Assembly: GCF_033115175.1 (NCBI RefSeq) | Contig: NC_084835.1 | Span: forward strand, 31,639,858 to 31,703,857 | Source: Lepus europaeus | Taxonomy: Eukaryota; Chordata; Mammalia; Lagomorpha; Leporidae | Length of the DNA stretch: 64,000 bases | Direction: 5' to 3' | Shown here: in pieces, positions 33,174 to 45,564 of the stretch | Numbering within the stretch: position 1 is the first letter of the stretch | Layout of the letters: the number at the start of each line of letters is the position of its first letter | Position numbers and translations under genes: made by a program | Notes under the pieces: generated by a model | Told to the model about the DNA's origin: nothing | Seen by the model: only the letters and a program-made list of their open reading frames with translations | Databases searched by the model: none

Positions 33174-33438
33174 AAGGTCTTCCCTCCATTGGTTCGCTCA
33201 CCAAGCGGCCACAACGGCCACAGCTACGCCGATCTGAAGCCAGGAGCCAGGAGCCTCCTCTGGACTCCCATGCGGGGGCAGGGGCCCATGCACTTGGGCC
33301 ATCGTCCACCTCCCTCCCAGGCCACAGCAGAGAGCCGGACTGGAAGAGGTATAACTGGGACTAGAACCTGGCGCCCATATGGGATGCCAGCGCCGCAGGC
33401 GGAGAATCAACCTAGTGTGCCACCACACTGATCCCAGG
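33083..33438 (-). mobile_element. CSINE, - orientation, with target-site duplication
   Basis: Flanked by CAGCCACTTTGACT (33069 and 33439). Long (AG)n run at 33135-33171. GC-rich body intermediate between the two main subfamilies. Confidence 0.95.
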
Positions 33439-33470
33439 CCAGCCACTTTGACTCAAATAAATAAATCTTC

Positions 33471-33810
33471 GGGGCCGGCACTGTGGCGCAGCAGGTTAAC
33501 ACCCTTACCTGAAGCACCAGCATCCCATATGGGCACAGGTTCCAGACTCAGCTGCTCCACTTCTGGTCCAGCTCTCTGCTATGACCTGGAAAATCAGTAG
33601 AAGATGGCCCAAATCCTTGGGCCCCTGCACCCGTGTGGGGAACCCAGAAGTTCCTGGCTCCTGGCTTTGGATTGGCACAGCTCCAGCTGTTGTGGCTAAT
33701 TGGGGAGTGAACCATCGATGGAAGACCTCTCTCTCTCTATCTCTCTCACTCTCTCTGTCTCTCTGCCTCTCCTCTCTCTATGTAACTCTGACTTTCAAAT
33801 AAATCTTCTT
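33471..33810 (+). mobile_element. CSINE, + orientation
   Basis: Textbook 5' end GGGGCCGGCACTGTGGCGCA. Tail ends CAAATAAATCTTC, and the same CAAATAAATAAATCTTC precedes the element, so the target duplication merges with the tail. Confidence 0.95.
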
Positions 33811-33849
33811 TAAAAATATTTAAAAATGCTTTAATACATTTTAAAATTA

Positions 33850-34232
33850 TCAAGGGAACAGGTTTTTGATGAAACAGTTGTTGCCTAGGATACCTGCATC
33901 CCATCAGAATGCCTGGTTTCTGTCCAGCTCCTTCGCTTCCTGTCCAGCTCATTGCTAATCCATGTACCCTGGGATGCAGGAGATGATGGCTCAAGTACTT
34001 GGATCCCTGTCACCCACATGAGATCTAGACTGAGTTCTGGGTTTCTGGCTGAATCCTGACAAATCCCTGGCTGTTGTGGGCATTTAGGGAGTGAACCAGC
34101 AGATGGAAGATCACTCTCTTTGTCTTGGTCATTCATTCTCTCTCTTTCTCCTTCTCCTCCTCCTCCTCCTCCTCCTCCTCCTCCTCCTCCTCCTCTTCCT
34201 TCTCTTTCTCTCTCTGCCTTTCAAATAACAGG
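33850..34232 (+). mobile_element. Old CSINE, + orientation, with expanded (CTC)n tract
   Basis: Diverged head with a duplicated CCTGTCCAGCTC phrase near 33935. The usual CT tract has become a pure trinucleotide repeat. Confidence 0.8.
34155..34197 (+). repeat. (CTC)n / (TCC)n trinucleotide microsatellite
   Basis: About 14 uninterrupted CTC units inside the CSINE above; a likely length polymorphism. Confidence 0.95.
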
Positions 34233-34249
34233 AAAATGAATTTTTTTGA

Positions 34250-34552
34250 AGATTGATTCATTGATTTGAAAAAGTTACATGAGAGAGGGAGAGGCAGAGA
34301 AAACTTCCATCCACTAGCTTACTCCCCAATGGCTGCTGTGACCAGGGCTGGGCCAGGCCAAAGCCAGAAGCTTCTGGGTCTTCCACGTGGGTGCAGGGGC
34401 CCAAGCATTTGGGCAGTCTTCCACTGCCTTCTCAGGCACATTAGCAGGGAGCTGGATTGGAAGTGGAGCAGTCGGAACTCAAAACAGCACCCATATGGGA
34501 TGCCAGCGCTGCAGATGGCAGCTTAACCCACTACACCAAAGTGGTGGCCCCT
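34250..34552 (-). mobile_element. CSINE, - orientation, with target-site duplication
   Basis: Flanked by AAATGAATTTTTT on both sides (about 34235 and 34553). Right edge GTGGTGGCCCC. Confidence 0.93.
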
Positions 34553-34644
34553 AAATGAATTTTTTGAAAGTTAAAAATTGTTATCAAGATTTCTCAAAGT
34601 AATAGTTCTGTTAAAACTGTGTCCTTTATCTTCAGCTGTTATTT

Positions 34645-34971
34645 TTTTAAAGATTTATTTATTTTTATTTGAAAGTCAGAGTTACACAGAGAGAGGAGAG
34701 GCAGAGAGAAAGGCCTTCCATCCGATGGTTCACTCCCCAGTTGGCCCCAATAGCTGGAGCTGCACCAGTCCCAAGCCAGGAGCCAAAAGTTTCCTCCAGG
34801 TCTCCCACGCGGGTGCAGGGGCCCAAGGACTTGGGCCATCTTGTACTGTTTTCCCAGGCCATAACAGAGAGCTGGATCGGATGTGGAGCAGCCAGGTCTT
34901 GAACCGGCACCCATATGGGATGCTGGCGCTTCAGGTCAAGGCGTTAACCTGCTGTGCCACAGCACTGGCCC
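34645..34971 (-). mobile_element. CSINE, - orientation, with target-site duplication
   Basis: Flanked by CTTCAGCTGTTATTT (34630) and CTTCAGCTGCTATTT (34972), one mismatch. Full-length. Confidence 0.96.
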
Positions 34972-35197
34972 CTTCAGCTGCTATTTGAAACACTCCAGGG
35001 CCAGTTTTTATTGATACTGGAGTAGGTGCTCCTCTCCACAGTGTATCCCCTCCCTGGGCTGTCACTGCTAGTTCCTCCTCTGTCTTCTCCACTAGACTGT
35101 TAGCTCCTTGAAGGCCACTAAGTGCTGGTCCTCACTCTCCTCAGTATAACCAAAACTTAGTGAGTTCCTACCACATTATCTGATGTTCAGTAAATCT

Positions 35198-35524
35198 TTT
35201 TTAAAATATTTATTTATTTACTTAAAAGTCAGAGTTACACAAAAAGAGGAGAGGCAGAGAAAGAGGTCTTCCATTCGCTGGTTCACTCCCCAATTGGCCG
35301 CAACAGCCGGAGCTGAGCCGATCCGAAGCCAGGAGCCAGGAGCTTCTTCTGGGTCTTCCATGCAGATGCAGGGGCCCAAGGACTTGGGCCACCTTCTACT
35401 GTTTTTCCAGGCCATAGCAGAGAGCTGGATTGGAAGTGGAGCAGCCAGGAACTGAACCGGTACCCATATAGGATGCCAGCACTGCAGGTGGTGGCCTTTC
35501 CCACTACACCACAGTGTCAGCCCC
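35198..35524 (-). mobile_element. CSINE, - orientation
   Basis: Full-length; TTATTTATTTACTTAAAAGTC left edge, GTGTCAGCCCC right edge. Sequence AGTAAATCTTT appears on both sides. Confidence 0.94.
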
Positions 35525-35546
35525 TGTAACTGTCTTTAAGTAAATC

Positions 35547-37097
35547 TTTAAAAAAGAAAAAGGTTGTACAAGACTTCCAGAAGTTACTGAACAGTGGAAA
35601 GGCTGGAATTAATAGAGAAATGAACTGCCCATGAAAGGGAAGGTTCTGTATCATTAAAATGTCAATTCTTTGAAAATTATAAATAATTCCAATCAAAATT
35701 CCAACAGTTTTTCTTAGAGTTTAATAAACTGATATATGTATGAGGAAATTTAAAGTTTTGAAAGTTGCCAAGAACTTTTGCAAAAGAAACAGATTTGCAT
35801 CACCAAACTTAAGGCTTCTAATAAAAATATGATTTAGAAAATAATATTAGGGTAGACAATATATCAGTGGAACAAAAGAGCTCCGAAATCAAGCACCTAA
35901 GGAATATTGGGATATTACATTGCACTATAAATCAGGGCAGAAGTAATTCAATAAACAGTTTGAGGTCAGTTGGATTTCCATATGGAAAAAATAAAAGCCA
36001 ATCTGTATACCACACAGAAAATAAATGTTAGATGAATTGAAGAGTTTATTAGAAAAAAGGAGACAGACAAATAATCTTATGACCTTGATGCTAGGTCAGT
36101 TTATGAAGGTACAAAAATTCAACTAGTAACTTTTTGTATGAGATGGATATTGTGACACAGTGCATTAAACTTCTGATTTCGATACCAGTATCCTATACAA
36201 TAGCACCCATTCTAAGCCGTGCTCCCCTTCCCTTCTGATCCAGCTCCCTCCTGATGTGCCTGGGAGGCAGCAGATGATGGCCCAAGTACTTGAGTTCCTG
36301 CCACCCACGTGGGAGACCCAAACTGAGTTCCGGGCTCCTGGCCTCAGCCTAGCCCAGCCCTAGCTATTGCAGCCATTGGGAGAGTTAACCAGCAAATGGT
36401 AAATCTTTTTCTTTGTTGTTCTGCCTTTCAAATAAATAAATCTTCAAAAAACAAGAAGAATCCAATTGGTCAATAAAATATGAAAGGTTCATTCAGAGAA
36501 ATGAAAACTGAAACATCAGCAAGATACCGTTTCATACTGTTCACCTGGAAAAAAATAAAAATAAAAACTCTGATAATGCTCAATGTTAGCAAAAGCATTA
36601 AAAAACTTTCATTTTGATGGGACTGCCTGTGATTTAATATGGCCACTTGGGAGAGCAATTCAACAATGTTGGATAACAATGAAAATGTGTAATTCTGAAG
36701 CCAGCACCAGCTCATCATGTATGTGAAAAAATCAGACATGCATGCAAGGATTCTTGTTCACTGAAATATTTGTGATGGCAAAAACTAAGAAATGACCTAA
36801 CTGTCCTTTAGTAGGCAAACAGATGAATGGTGGTAAGTGACTCTGTGATTCAGCAAATTCATGAATCTGGTTTGTATGCATCAACTCCATTAGAGCTGAA
36901 ACAACACTGAATGAAAAACAAAGCCACTGTACCCATTGTCTGTGTAGGAAAGGTGAAAACGATGACAGTGTAAATAGCAGCTACCAAGGTTTGTTTCTGG
37001 GATGGGGGAGGAGAGGAAACGTGATTTAGGGAGATGAAGGAGAAATGGGGAGGGGACATCTGCTTTGACTAAAATGTTTTATTTCATGAAAAATAAA
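35547..37097 (+). mobile_element. Degraded L1 LINE, 3' part of ORF2 plus 3' UTR, split by a CSINE
   Basis: Before the CSINE, AATTCCAATCAAAATTCCAA and TATCAGTGGAACAAAAGAGC match the end of L1 ORF2 as I know it. After it come GATACCGTTTCATACTGTTC, GGGAGAGCAATTCAACAATG and AACTGTCCTTTAGTAGGC. Many stops and indels; not functional. Confidence 0.82.
36140..36448 (+). mobile_element. Old CSINE, + orientation, inside the L1 fragment
   Basis: GATATTGTGACACAGTGC head, GCCTGGGAGGCAGCAGATGA body, tail CAAATAAATAAATCTTC. Confidence 0.85.
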
Positions 37098-40000
37098 AGG
37101 TGCATGTGGCAGAGTCTAACATTTGTCCATTTGGGGTGATGGATACAAGGGTGTTTCCTGCGTTATCCTCCATGTTTCGTTTGTGTTTGAAGAGTTTTGT
37201 TTCCATTGCATCTGGAAAGTCCCTGGAAACAGACTGCGCCTGGCCTATTTTATCAGTACAAGCTCCACTTGACCAGAGCGCTAGCTCCTGTCGCACAAGT
37301 AAAGGCTGAGTGGCCAAAACTTAACATCTTTTCTGTATCTTTCCCATTGACATGTTTGAAACTCATTAACACCATCTGTTGAGACTTTTCCCTCAGAATG
37401 CTGGCATCCTTGTGGGGGCATAATCCTACAGGCTCTCAGAAGCTAGACCTCAGATGGGCTGTCCTGACAAGTGCAGCTTTGTCTGTGGAAGCGAGGATTC
37501 CGAATTAAGGGAGTTGTTCTTTGCTGTCTGCTGGGGAGCCCACTGAGTTAACAAGTTGCCCTTGGTCTCCTCCATCTGCCTCCAGTTTCTGCAAGGGCCA
37601 TCCCTGGAGCAGCAGCCTCCTGGTTTTGTGAGAAGGTGTTGGCTGCGGCATCACCCCTGTACAGAGCTGCTGGTAGCAGCAGTAACCCGGGCCCGGGAAG
37701 CAAACGGGCTGTCTCGGTAAGCAGAGAAGGGGTAGCCACCTTCTGGCAGGTGGTGTGCCAGACAAGACTGCTCTTGACATCTTCTGAATTTTCAAGAGAC
37801 AGTGGAAACTGGACTTTTATGTTCACTTTCCAGATTAAAAGCGAAAGAAGAATGCAGGGTGTGAAACAAACCAAACATGGCTGCAGGCCCAGTTTGGCCA
37901 GGGGGGCTACCTGCTGGCAACCTCTGTTCCAATGAACTTAGATTTGTAAGGCACCCACCAGAGGTGCTGTCTGCTGGAGCTGGGCTTCAGAGACTGATAA
38001 AACGTCCCAGAAATTTTGGAGCCAGACTCTGGGTTGCCTTGAACACTTGTTTTTATTACTTTAAAAAGCTATTAACTCTCAGTATTTCATTAAAGAAATG
38101 CTATTATAATGCTTTAAAAAAATAAGAGACACCTGATATGCTAACATAGTAATCCACAGTTCTTCAGGAAACCCTGGAGGCCAGATATGTTTTGGAATTG
38201 AAAGGTAATATGGCGCATGCAACACCCCATAATAAATTGCAAGATTTCTGAAGTGAGCCATATGAATATTCAACTATGTGGAATAAGTAAAAGCTATAAA
38301 TAATCATATGTCAGCTCAGGCCACAGTTTTCTGCCAACGGCGTTGTGGTTCCAAACCAGAGAGGTCGGTTTTCAGAGCCTTTTGGGTCGCGGATCAGTAT
38401 CAGGAGAGGAAAAGTGTTTTCGATGGCCTATCTTTATGAAAACCTCAGCAGCTTCCCCCTACTCTGTCAGGTCAGCCTGGCCACTGGCAGCTGCCCTAAC
38501 GGTCAGACTTTGGGGAGCTTCTGATGTAGGCCAAGGCAAGTCTTTATACCGCGGCCCCGCCTCCACGTGACTGCCTCCAGCCACCTAGCACACTGCTGCT
38601 TGCTCCATAGCGGAGTGTTCCTGACTGGCGGTCTCCCAGCCCCTCGGAACCACACTGGTCCTAGTTGTCATCTCTGTGGTACTCAGACCCAACCCCTGCG
38701 TTCCTGACTGCTCTGCAGTTGCTGACATGCACCTCTCCAAGCTGACATAAAGCCAGCGAGCGTGGCTGCCTCAGCTGTCCCAGTCGGTGACAAGATTGCC
38801 CTCGGTAACTGAGTGCCTTGTGGAGCCGTGGTGGTCTCTGGGGGCTTTCAAAAATGGTTTCCAGAAGGATCTGAACTACAGAGGGTGCATTGGGGTAGAC
38901 CAGTTCAGAACAGCTTCCTGTGCATGCATCCTGAGGGAGCATTAGGTGAGCAACCAAGTCAGATGGATGGGACGCTGTGGCTCAGAACCAAATGACTTCC
39001 CCAGGGAGCAGCCTGAGAGAGGGGGCACGGCTGTGGAAACAAGCCTTGAAGGACAGCAATAACCTGGGCTGATTGGGGGCAGTAACAGGAAGGCTTTGCA
39101 AGGGGAGTGTGGGAAGGCAGGTGTCAGATGTGAATGCCTGGGTTCTCGCAGATGAGCCAGGAAATTTCAGGCGGGGGGAAGTGGTTGCAAGGAAGGGAGC
39201 AGGCTGGGTGTGCACCAGCCCCGTGCAAAGGCTGCACCACCGCCCTCTCCTGGTGGTGATGAGCCAGCAGGCTGGCTAAGCAGAAAGGGAATTTACTGTG
39301 AGGCTATGCCGTCTCTCCCTCCCTCCCAATCGCCATCAAAATCTCCAAGGTGACTTCTCCCTGCTCTCAGCCCCTGCAGGACTGAGCACTTCCCACGCTG
39401 GGAGTCCCCTGGAAGAGTCTCTTCCCCTATTCAATTATAAGCCCCTAAGGTCAGGGCTTCCTCTAGTCCCCACTGCTCTGGGAGACAGATCCTACAGGTT
39501 TTCAAATTCCCTCCATGTTGACCTCGCCTTGGCTCCCCACGGGGAGCTTCCCAGGTTTCCCCTTCCCTGTTACCTCCTCCAGTCCCTGCGAAGAGTCAGC
39601 TCTCTGGCCCTGGGCATTTGCTACACTTTCCTAATCAAAGCCCTCTTCCAAGCAGAATGTTTTTTCAAAGCAAGAAGCTTAAGAGGGTCCAGAGAAAGCC
39701 ATGGAAAGAGGAATAGGGTGCTCGCCAATGTCTCCAGTCCCTGCCTTGGGTTAGCACAACAAACGACTGAGGCTTTGCTCAGCTTCTCTCCACACCCCGC
39801 GGAGCACCTGAGCAACTGCAGTTCACCCGGTTCTCATTTCCTTGTGATTTCAGGTTTACAGAAAAGTCCCAAGAAGGGCACAGAAATTCGAACTGTGTTC
39901 ATCCAGAGTTGCCAGTTGCTCACACTGCACCACTTGCGTGTGCGTGTGTGTGCACATACATACTTCAGTTCCGTTCTGAACTGATAGCACATGTCCACTC

Positions 40001-40362
40001 ATCCCTCAGGTCTCCTTGTCTCTGGAGACTTGTGTATTTCCCCTAAGAACAGGGACATTCTCTTGGGCTTTGACTTCTCACCAGGAGTGCTGGCTTCTTG
40101 TCTTAATACCGTGTTCACTGGCAGTCGGAAGGTGGGGACAGGGAGAGCTTGTAGATCTGAGGGAATCAGTCATGTGGTTGTCACAGCCTGCCTTTCCCCC
40201 TGCCTGGATGCTGCAGGGACAGATGCCTACCCTGAGAAGCGTGGGGCTGGGTCATCTTTGGGGAAAAGTCCACCTGTTATTTTCTGGATGAAAATGTGAC
40301 AACTCCAAAGCCAAACATGACTTGGGGAAGGTGGCATCATTTAAGCCAAACAGCCCTTGAAA
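37098..40362. other. SINE-free intergenic block
   Basis: 3.3 kb with no CSINE and rising GC content. The 228-codon open frame at 39298-39984 starts at GTG and contains no ATG, so I do not call it. A short (GT)n lies near 39938. No promoter or exon that I can defend. Confidence 0.6.
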
Positions 40363-40658
40363 CTATTATTATTATTATTATTGATTTATTTGAAAGGAAG
40401 AGAGAGAGCTTCCATCAGCTTGTTCACTCCCCTGATGGCCACAATGGCAGGGGCTGATCCAGGCCAAAGCTAGGAGCCTGGAACTCCATCTGGGTCTCCC
40501 ACATGGGTGGCTCCTGGGCCATACTCCACTGCCTTTGCAGGCTCATCGACAGGGAACTGGATCAGAATCAGAGTAGCCGCAACTAGAACAGGCACTCCAA
40601 ATGGGATGCCAGCATTGCAGGTGGCAGCTTAGCTCACTATACCACAGCGCTGGCCCCT
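40363..40658 (-). mobile_element. CSINE, - orientation, preceded by (ATT)n
   Basis: The (ATT)6 run at 40363-40381 is the reverse of an (AAT)n tail. Right edge CACAGCGCTGGCCCC. Confidence 0.9.
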
Positions 40659-41040
40659 GACGCATTAGTCTGTGCAACACTGGAGCCCAGAAGGAAAAAA
40701 CGTCACAGCACTGCACACGTGCAGGCAGCTTTCTCTTCCACCTTAGCTCTTGCCACAGTGGTAACTGCTGCCATCCCGACATCCTTCCTGCCATCGTCAT
40801 CTCCAGCGGGGGATCCCCAAAACCTCCTGCCATAGGCAACCACCCTCATCAGGGTCCCCACTTTCTTGGTGAAGACTGCTGGATAGAAGGACATGTGGAA
40901 CTGCCTTTTTCTTTCTCTAAATATAAATGTAATGCATGCTTCTTAGGGGGATTGTAAATATGGAAAAATATGAAAAATGGATATGGGTCACCTGCAAGTT
41001 TGCTGTCATTCTAATGGTTTCCACCCCCTCAGGCTAGTGC

Positions 41041-41245
41041 TAAGTCAGGAATGAATGTCGTATGCTGGCCAAGAATCCAGACTCTGGGCCGTGCCATTAC
41101 TAACCTGAGTAAGGGAATGAATTTCTTTGTGATCTCGTTTCCTTGTCTGCAAAACAGGATAATAACAGTACCAGGTTAGATAAGTGAAGGCGGTCAGGGT
41201 TTCATCCAATGCCTGGAGCAAAGCAGGGGCCGCTCTTGTTAGTTC
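41041..41245 (+). mobile_element. MIR SINE, + orientation
   Basis: Contains GAATCCAGACTCTGGGCC, TCGTTTCCTTGTCTGCAAAA and AGGATAATAACAGTACC, and ends CAATGCCTGGAGCAAAGC, all MIR landmarks in order. Confidence 0.88.
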
Positions 41246-41304
41246 TCGAAGACAAAAAAGGACTCCGGCCTTATCACTGAACAGCAGTGCGCTGTTGCAA
41301 CAGT

Positions 41305-41760
41305 GGTTTATTCATTCAACAAATATTTCTTTGAGCGCCCATTGCATGCCAGGCATAGTGCTAAGTTCTAGCTGTTAACCAAACAAAATTCCTACCCTCG
41401 TGGGATTCGTATTTTCATGCAGAGGGATACAGATAACAAACATGTTTTCTTTCCAAAGTGTGTCACGGACTGGTAAGTGCTCTGGAGGGAGATTCAACAT
41501 GATGTAGTGGACAGGGACCCCCAATGGCATGCTGCTATTTTATATAAAGTAGGCAAAAGAAGACCTCCTTGCAAAGGTAACATCTGAGCCAAAATATGAA
41601 AGAAATGAGGGACCTGCGTGAATATCTGGGAGGAAACCATTTCTGGCCGTGGGAAGAGCGTGTGCAAAGGCCTGAGGCGGGAGTGTGCCTGGCACGTTTG
41701 AGGATGATGGAGGGGGTTCTGGTGGCCAGGGCACAGAGTGAGTGAGGAAGACAGCAGTCA
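41305..41760. mobile_element. L2-like ancient repeat, long copy
   Basis: In order: TTCATTCAACAAATATTTC, CATTGCATGCCAGGCATAG, AAGACCTCCTTGCAAAGG, GTGCAAAGGCCTGAGGCGG, GTGCCTGGCACGTTTGAGG. This is a well-known mammalian-wide ancient repeat. I place it with the L2 group from memory. Confidence 0.7.
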
Positions 41761-44184
41761 GAGCAGAGGTCAGGGAGGTGGTGGGGACCAGGGGAGGGTT
41801 GGAGGAGAATACTGCAGTGTAGCCCTCCTGAGCTGGCAGTACTTGTGTATCATAGTTTAAGTGGACAGCCAGCTTCAAGGCCCCTGGGACTCTTAACCCT
41901 GCAGGCCCCTCCCCACTGGTTCGCTGGACGATACCAGACCCAGGCGCATCCAGGCTAGAGCTCACGGTGCCCAGCCTTACCACTTGGCTCTCAGTACCCA
42001 TAACAGCTGATGGCCACCCTCGATGAAGGACTCGTCCTAAGCCAGACACCTCACCCCAAGAGTTGTTCCATCCTCCCGGCAGTCCTGCCAAATGCGCCCT
42101 GCCATTCTCCCTTCGCCAGCTGGTACAATGATTGATTAGCTAGCAGGCAGGGCAGCTGGGCCTCCCCACCCAGCTGTCACGCTCCCATGGATGGGGACAG
42201 TGATGAACAAAGCACGGTACCCACAGAGCCTGGCACACCACAGTCACCCAGACAGCAGGACGGGAGGCCGCATGAGTCAGAGCTCTTTGTCCCTTCCTAA
42301 GCTCTCCGTGGAGAAAATGTCTGAGAAAGCATTTTTGCAAACTACAAAGCGTGAGCCTGGTGTTTGTGCGGTTATGGGGGTGATGGGGAGTCTGCAGTCT
42401 CGGCTGCTGATTTTTCTGAGAGCTGCCCCCCTCCTAGGCCTCAGCGCACCAGCCCGAAGCACCTGAACTCCCCCAACCCCCTGTGTATTCCCCAGTCTCT
42501 CCTTAGCTTTGCTGGAAACAAAGCAGGTCTTTTATAAGTTGGGGGCTTGGTGGGGGCGGGGGGGACTTGCTTTAAGGAACATGCTTTCACCTCCTTCCAC
42601 TTCATTGTTTTCTTACAAAATTCCAGACGCACAGGGCAGGCAAACAGAAGTCTCATTCATAGCGGCGGTCTCGGTCGCAGGCTGGCTGGCGTGTCCACGC
42701 CTCCTTCTCCTTCCCTCCCCTTGCAGTCTTCTGCCGAAGCCCAAGGCCCCCGCTGACATAAGGCCTGGGAGACTGGGGAAATAGCTGGTGGGGGCGGGGC
42801 AGGGGTGGCCCAGTGGAAAGAGCCCTGGGATTTGCTTGCTGATGTACCATGCCTGCACTCCAAGTTCATTCTGCTGGTCAAATCCACTTCTCATCTGAAA
42901 AATGTGGCTTCCGCGAAGCCTTCACAACACGGAGCTCTGGACAGCCATCAGTTGTTCTTCAGAGTCTGGCCCATACATATGAAACTCTTTACCTCCTGAG
43001 GGCCAAGGGAAACGCCTTCTTCTCCGCTCCAGCTAAATCGGTGTGGAGCTGAGCTGAGCTGAGCCGGAGAGCCCCCATTCCCAGTGGTGCCGCCAAATTG
43101 CATCCTGGCTTTAAAAATTCCCATCCTTGTCTAAGCCACACCTCTCTGATTTCCCACTGCCTCCCGGTTTTCCAAGCCCTTCTTGTCCCACACCTCCCCA
43201 ATCCTTGTGCCCTGCACATGGCATGGCACGTGCACTTTGTGGGAGGCTGGAACCCTGGACATCCCCAGCCCCACACCTTTCTGGCAGCCAGGGCCAAGTT
43301 TGCAGAGTGCTGCCGTCCCCAGCTGAGTGTTAATTGGGCTCTTGTGAACTTGAGGAAGCATGGATGACTGGTCTGAGCAGATTTGCTGGGCAGTTAAAGA
43401 GGATCCTAGAAACAGCCGCTTTCCCAGAAAGGCTGCTGGCTGGCTGGCGGTGGTACTCTCTGGAGAGTGGAACTGATAGCAAGGCACCTGTGCAGTATAC
43501 ACAGCTGTGTGTCTACACTGGCTGCAATGAGCGGGTGTCCACTCCACTCCCTAGCAGAACGTAAGACGCCGCTGGCAGACAGACACTGATGGTGGATGCT
43601 CTACCACGAAGCGGAGCAGCGTGTCATCTGTTGGTGAGACAGAGCTGTGTTTTTGAGATGTGACACTGGGGACAGAGTACATCTTAAAATGGGTGGAATG
43701 AAGTAATTTTTTTAATTAAAAGATATTTTGCCATTTTTGGAAGAAAAATTCCTTGCTTCTGCCTCCCACCCTGCCCCACCCCCGTGCTCAGAGATTTCTT
43801 CAAAAAAGCCAAGGGAGTTGCCTCTGAAGATGACTTAATTTTTTTTTTTTTTTTTTTTTATCGTGTATCTGCCAGTTCTGCGTCAGGCCCTGTGCTTTCT
43901 CATCCCTGAGTCCGTCGAGGCTTTCTGGGAACTGGTGGGAAGGGCGCTGGTTTTCCAAATAAGGAAACGGAAGGTCAGCTTCAAGTTCCTGTAGAGGCCT
44001 CCAGGCTATCACCCCACTCCCTTCTTAGCCCACCCATCCGCGGAGACAGAGGTTGAAAGTCCTGCCGTGCACCAGGCCGGCGGCCAGGGGGCGCCCCCTC
44101 CCAGGTCCACCCTGGGAACCCTGCTGGAATCTGGTTCCGGGGGAGCTGACTTCCTCCTTACACATGCTTCTCTGCCAGTCAGCG
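41761..44184. other. SINE-free, GC-rich intergenic sequence
   Basis: No gene seen; T22 run at 43839-43859; a consensus AP-1 site TGAGTCA at 42273-42279. Confidence 0.55.
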
Positions 44185-44198
44185 TGAGTCATGAGTCA
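44185..44198. promoter_or_regulatory. Tandem AP-1 (TRE) sites, candidate enhancer core
   Basis: TGAGTCATGAGTCA: two perfect 7 bp AP-1 sites abutting with no spacer. An ETS-type TTCC core (GACTTCCTCC) lies about 35 bp upstream. The flank is non-repetitive and GC-rich. Function is inferred. Confidence 0.55.
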
Positions 44199-44693
44199 GC
44201 CTCAGAATGACCTCACTGTCCTCGGTGGGCTGTCTGGCCGCCTGCCTCATATTGCCGGCCCCAGCACCCCCGACGTGCGTGTCTGGGCATCCTCTCTGCC
44301 AATCCCCACAATGGAAGGGGCGCCCCTTCCTAGCTGTCCACCTCTCAGCTCTCTGCTGCTAGGCTGGCTCTGCCCTCCAGCAGGTAGGAAGAACACAGCG
44401 GAAAGGGCCATTTCCCTCCTGCCTAGTGCTGGGCGGACCGCCAACCGCGGGGAACAGGGCCCAGCCAAGATCTTCCAGGTGCCTGGGACAGAGGGGTGAG
44501 CAAGGGGTTGGGGGAGACTTTACTCTGCAGACTGGGGACAGGGAGAGCTGAAACAGCAGCTCTAGGCTGTGCTATGGCAAAGTATGATTTTCCAAACAGG
44601 TCTCGTCCAAGTGTAGAGGGACCCTATATCCAAGGCCTAACTCATTCATGGGGAAACCAGCAAAAGGACAACACTGGTTTAAGAGAAGAGTTG

Positions 44694-45008
44694 AGGGGCA
44701 GGCATTGTGGCACAACGAGTTACGCTGCCATGTGTGACACCAGCATCCCATATCAGAAAACAGGTTGGAGCCCCAGCTGCTATACTTTGCAATCCAGCTC
44801 CCTGCTACTGCATCTGGGAAAGCAATGGAAGATGGCCCAAGTGCTTGGACCCCTGGCACCCACATGGGAGAGCCAGGTGGAGTTCCAGATTCCTGGCTTT
44901 GGCCAGGCCCAGCGCTGGCCATTGTGGCCATCTGGGGAGTGAACCAGTGGGTTAAAGATCTATCTCTCCCAGTCTCTCTGTAACTCAACCTTTCAAATAA
45001 ACAAATTT
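44694..45008 (+). mobile_element. CSINE, + orientation
   Basis: GGGGCAGGCATTGTGGCAC head, full body, tail CAAATAAACAAATTTTTGC. Confidence 0.93.
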
Positions 45009-45084
45009 TTGCAGAAAGCTCCATGACAGACAAGGCATAGCCATGTTAGTGCATAGTACTGCTCAGGACACAAAGCAGGAACCT

Positions 45085-45424
45085 GGGGGCTGGTACTGTG
45101 GTGTAGTGGGCTAAGTCTCCGCCTGTGGCTCTGGCATCCCATAGGGGCACCAGTTTGTGACCTGGCTGCTCCTCTTCCAATCCAGCTCTCTGCTCTGACC
45201 TGGGAAAGCAGCAGAAGATGGCCTGAGTCCTTGGGCCCCTGCACCCACCTAGGAGACCTGGAGGAAACTCCTGGTTCCTGAATCCTGGCTTCATATCGGC
45301 CCAGCTCTGGCCATTGCAGCCATGTGAGGAGTGAACCAGTGGATAGAAGCTGTCTCTCTCTGTCTCTCCCTCTCTTTGTACCTCTCAGATAAAGAAATAA
45401 ATCTTAAAGAAAAAGAAAGAAAGG
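45085..45424 (+). mobile_element. CSINE, + orientation
   Basis: GGGGGCTGGTACTGTGGTG head; tail with AAAGAAATAAATC then a short AAAGAAAGAAAGGG run. Confidence 0.94.
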
Positions 45425-45436
45425 GAACCTTGGGGC

Positions 45437-45552
45437 CAGCTCCCAGCTGTGTGACTCCTGGCATTTCTTCATCTCTCTGCACCTCAGTTTCTTCTGTGAA
45501 ATGGGGTGATAATGGCACATACCCCATAAGCTAGTGCTTAGAACACTTAGAA
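45437..45552 (+). mobile_element. MIR SINE fragment, + orientation
   Basis: AGCTGTGTGACTCCTGGCA, CACCTCAGTTTCTTCTGTG and AAATGGGGTGATAATGGCAC are in MIR order. Confidence 0.85.
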
Positions 45553-45564
45553 ATTCCCAGGTGT

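Noticed and set aside
39298-39984. 228-codon open frame on the + strand in the SINE-free block
   Set aside because: It begins at GTG, has no ATG anywhere, resembles no known protein and has no splice or promoter context; GC-rich DNA yields such frames by chance.
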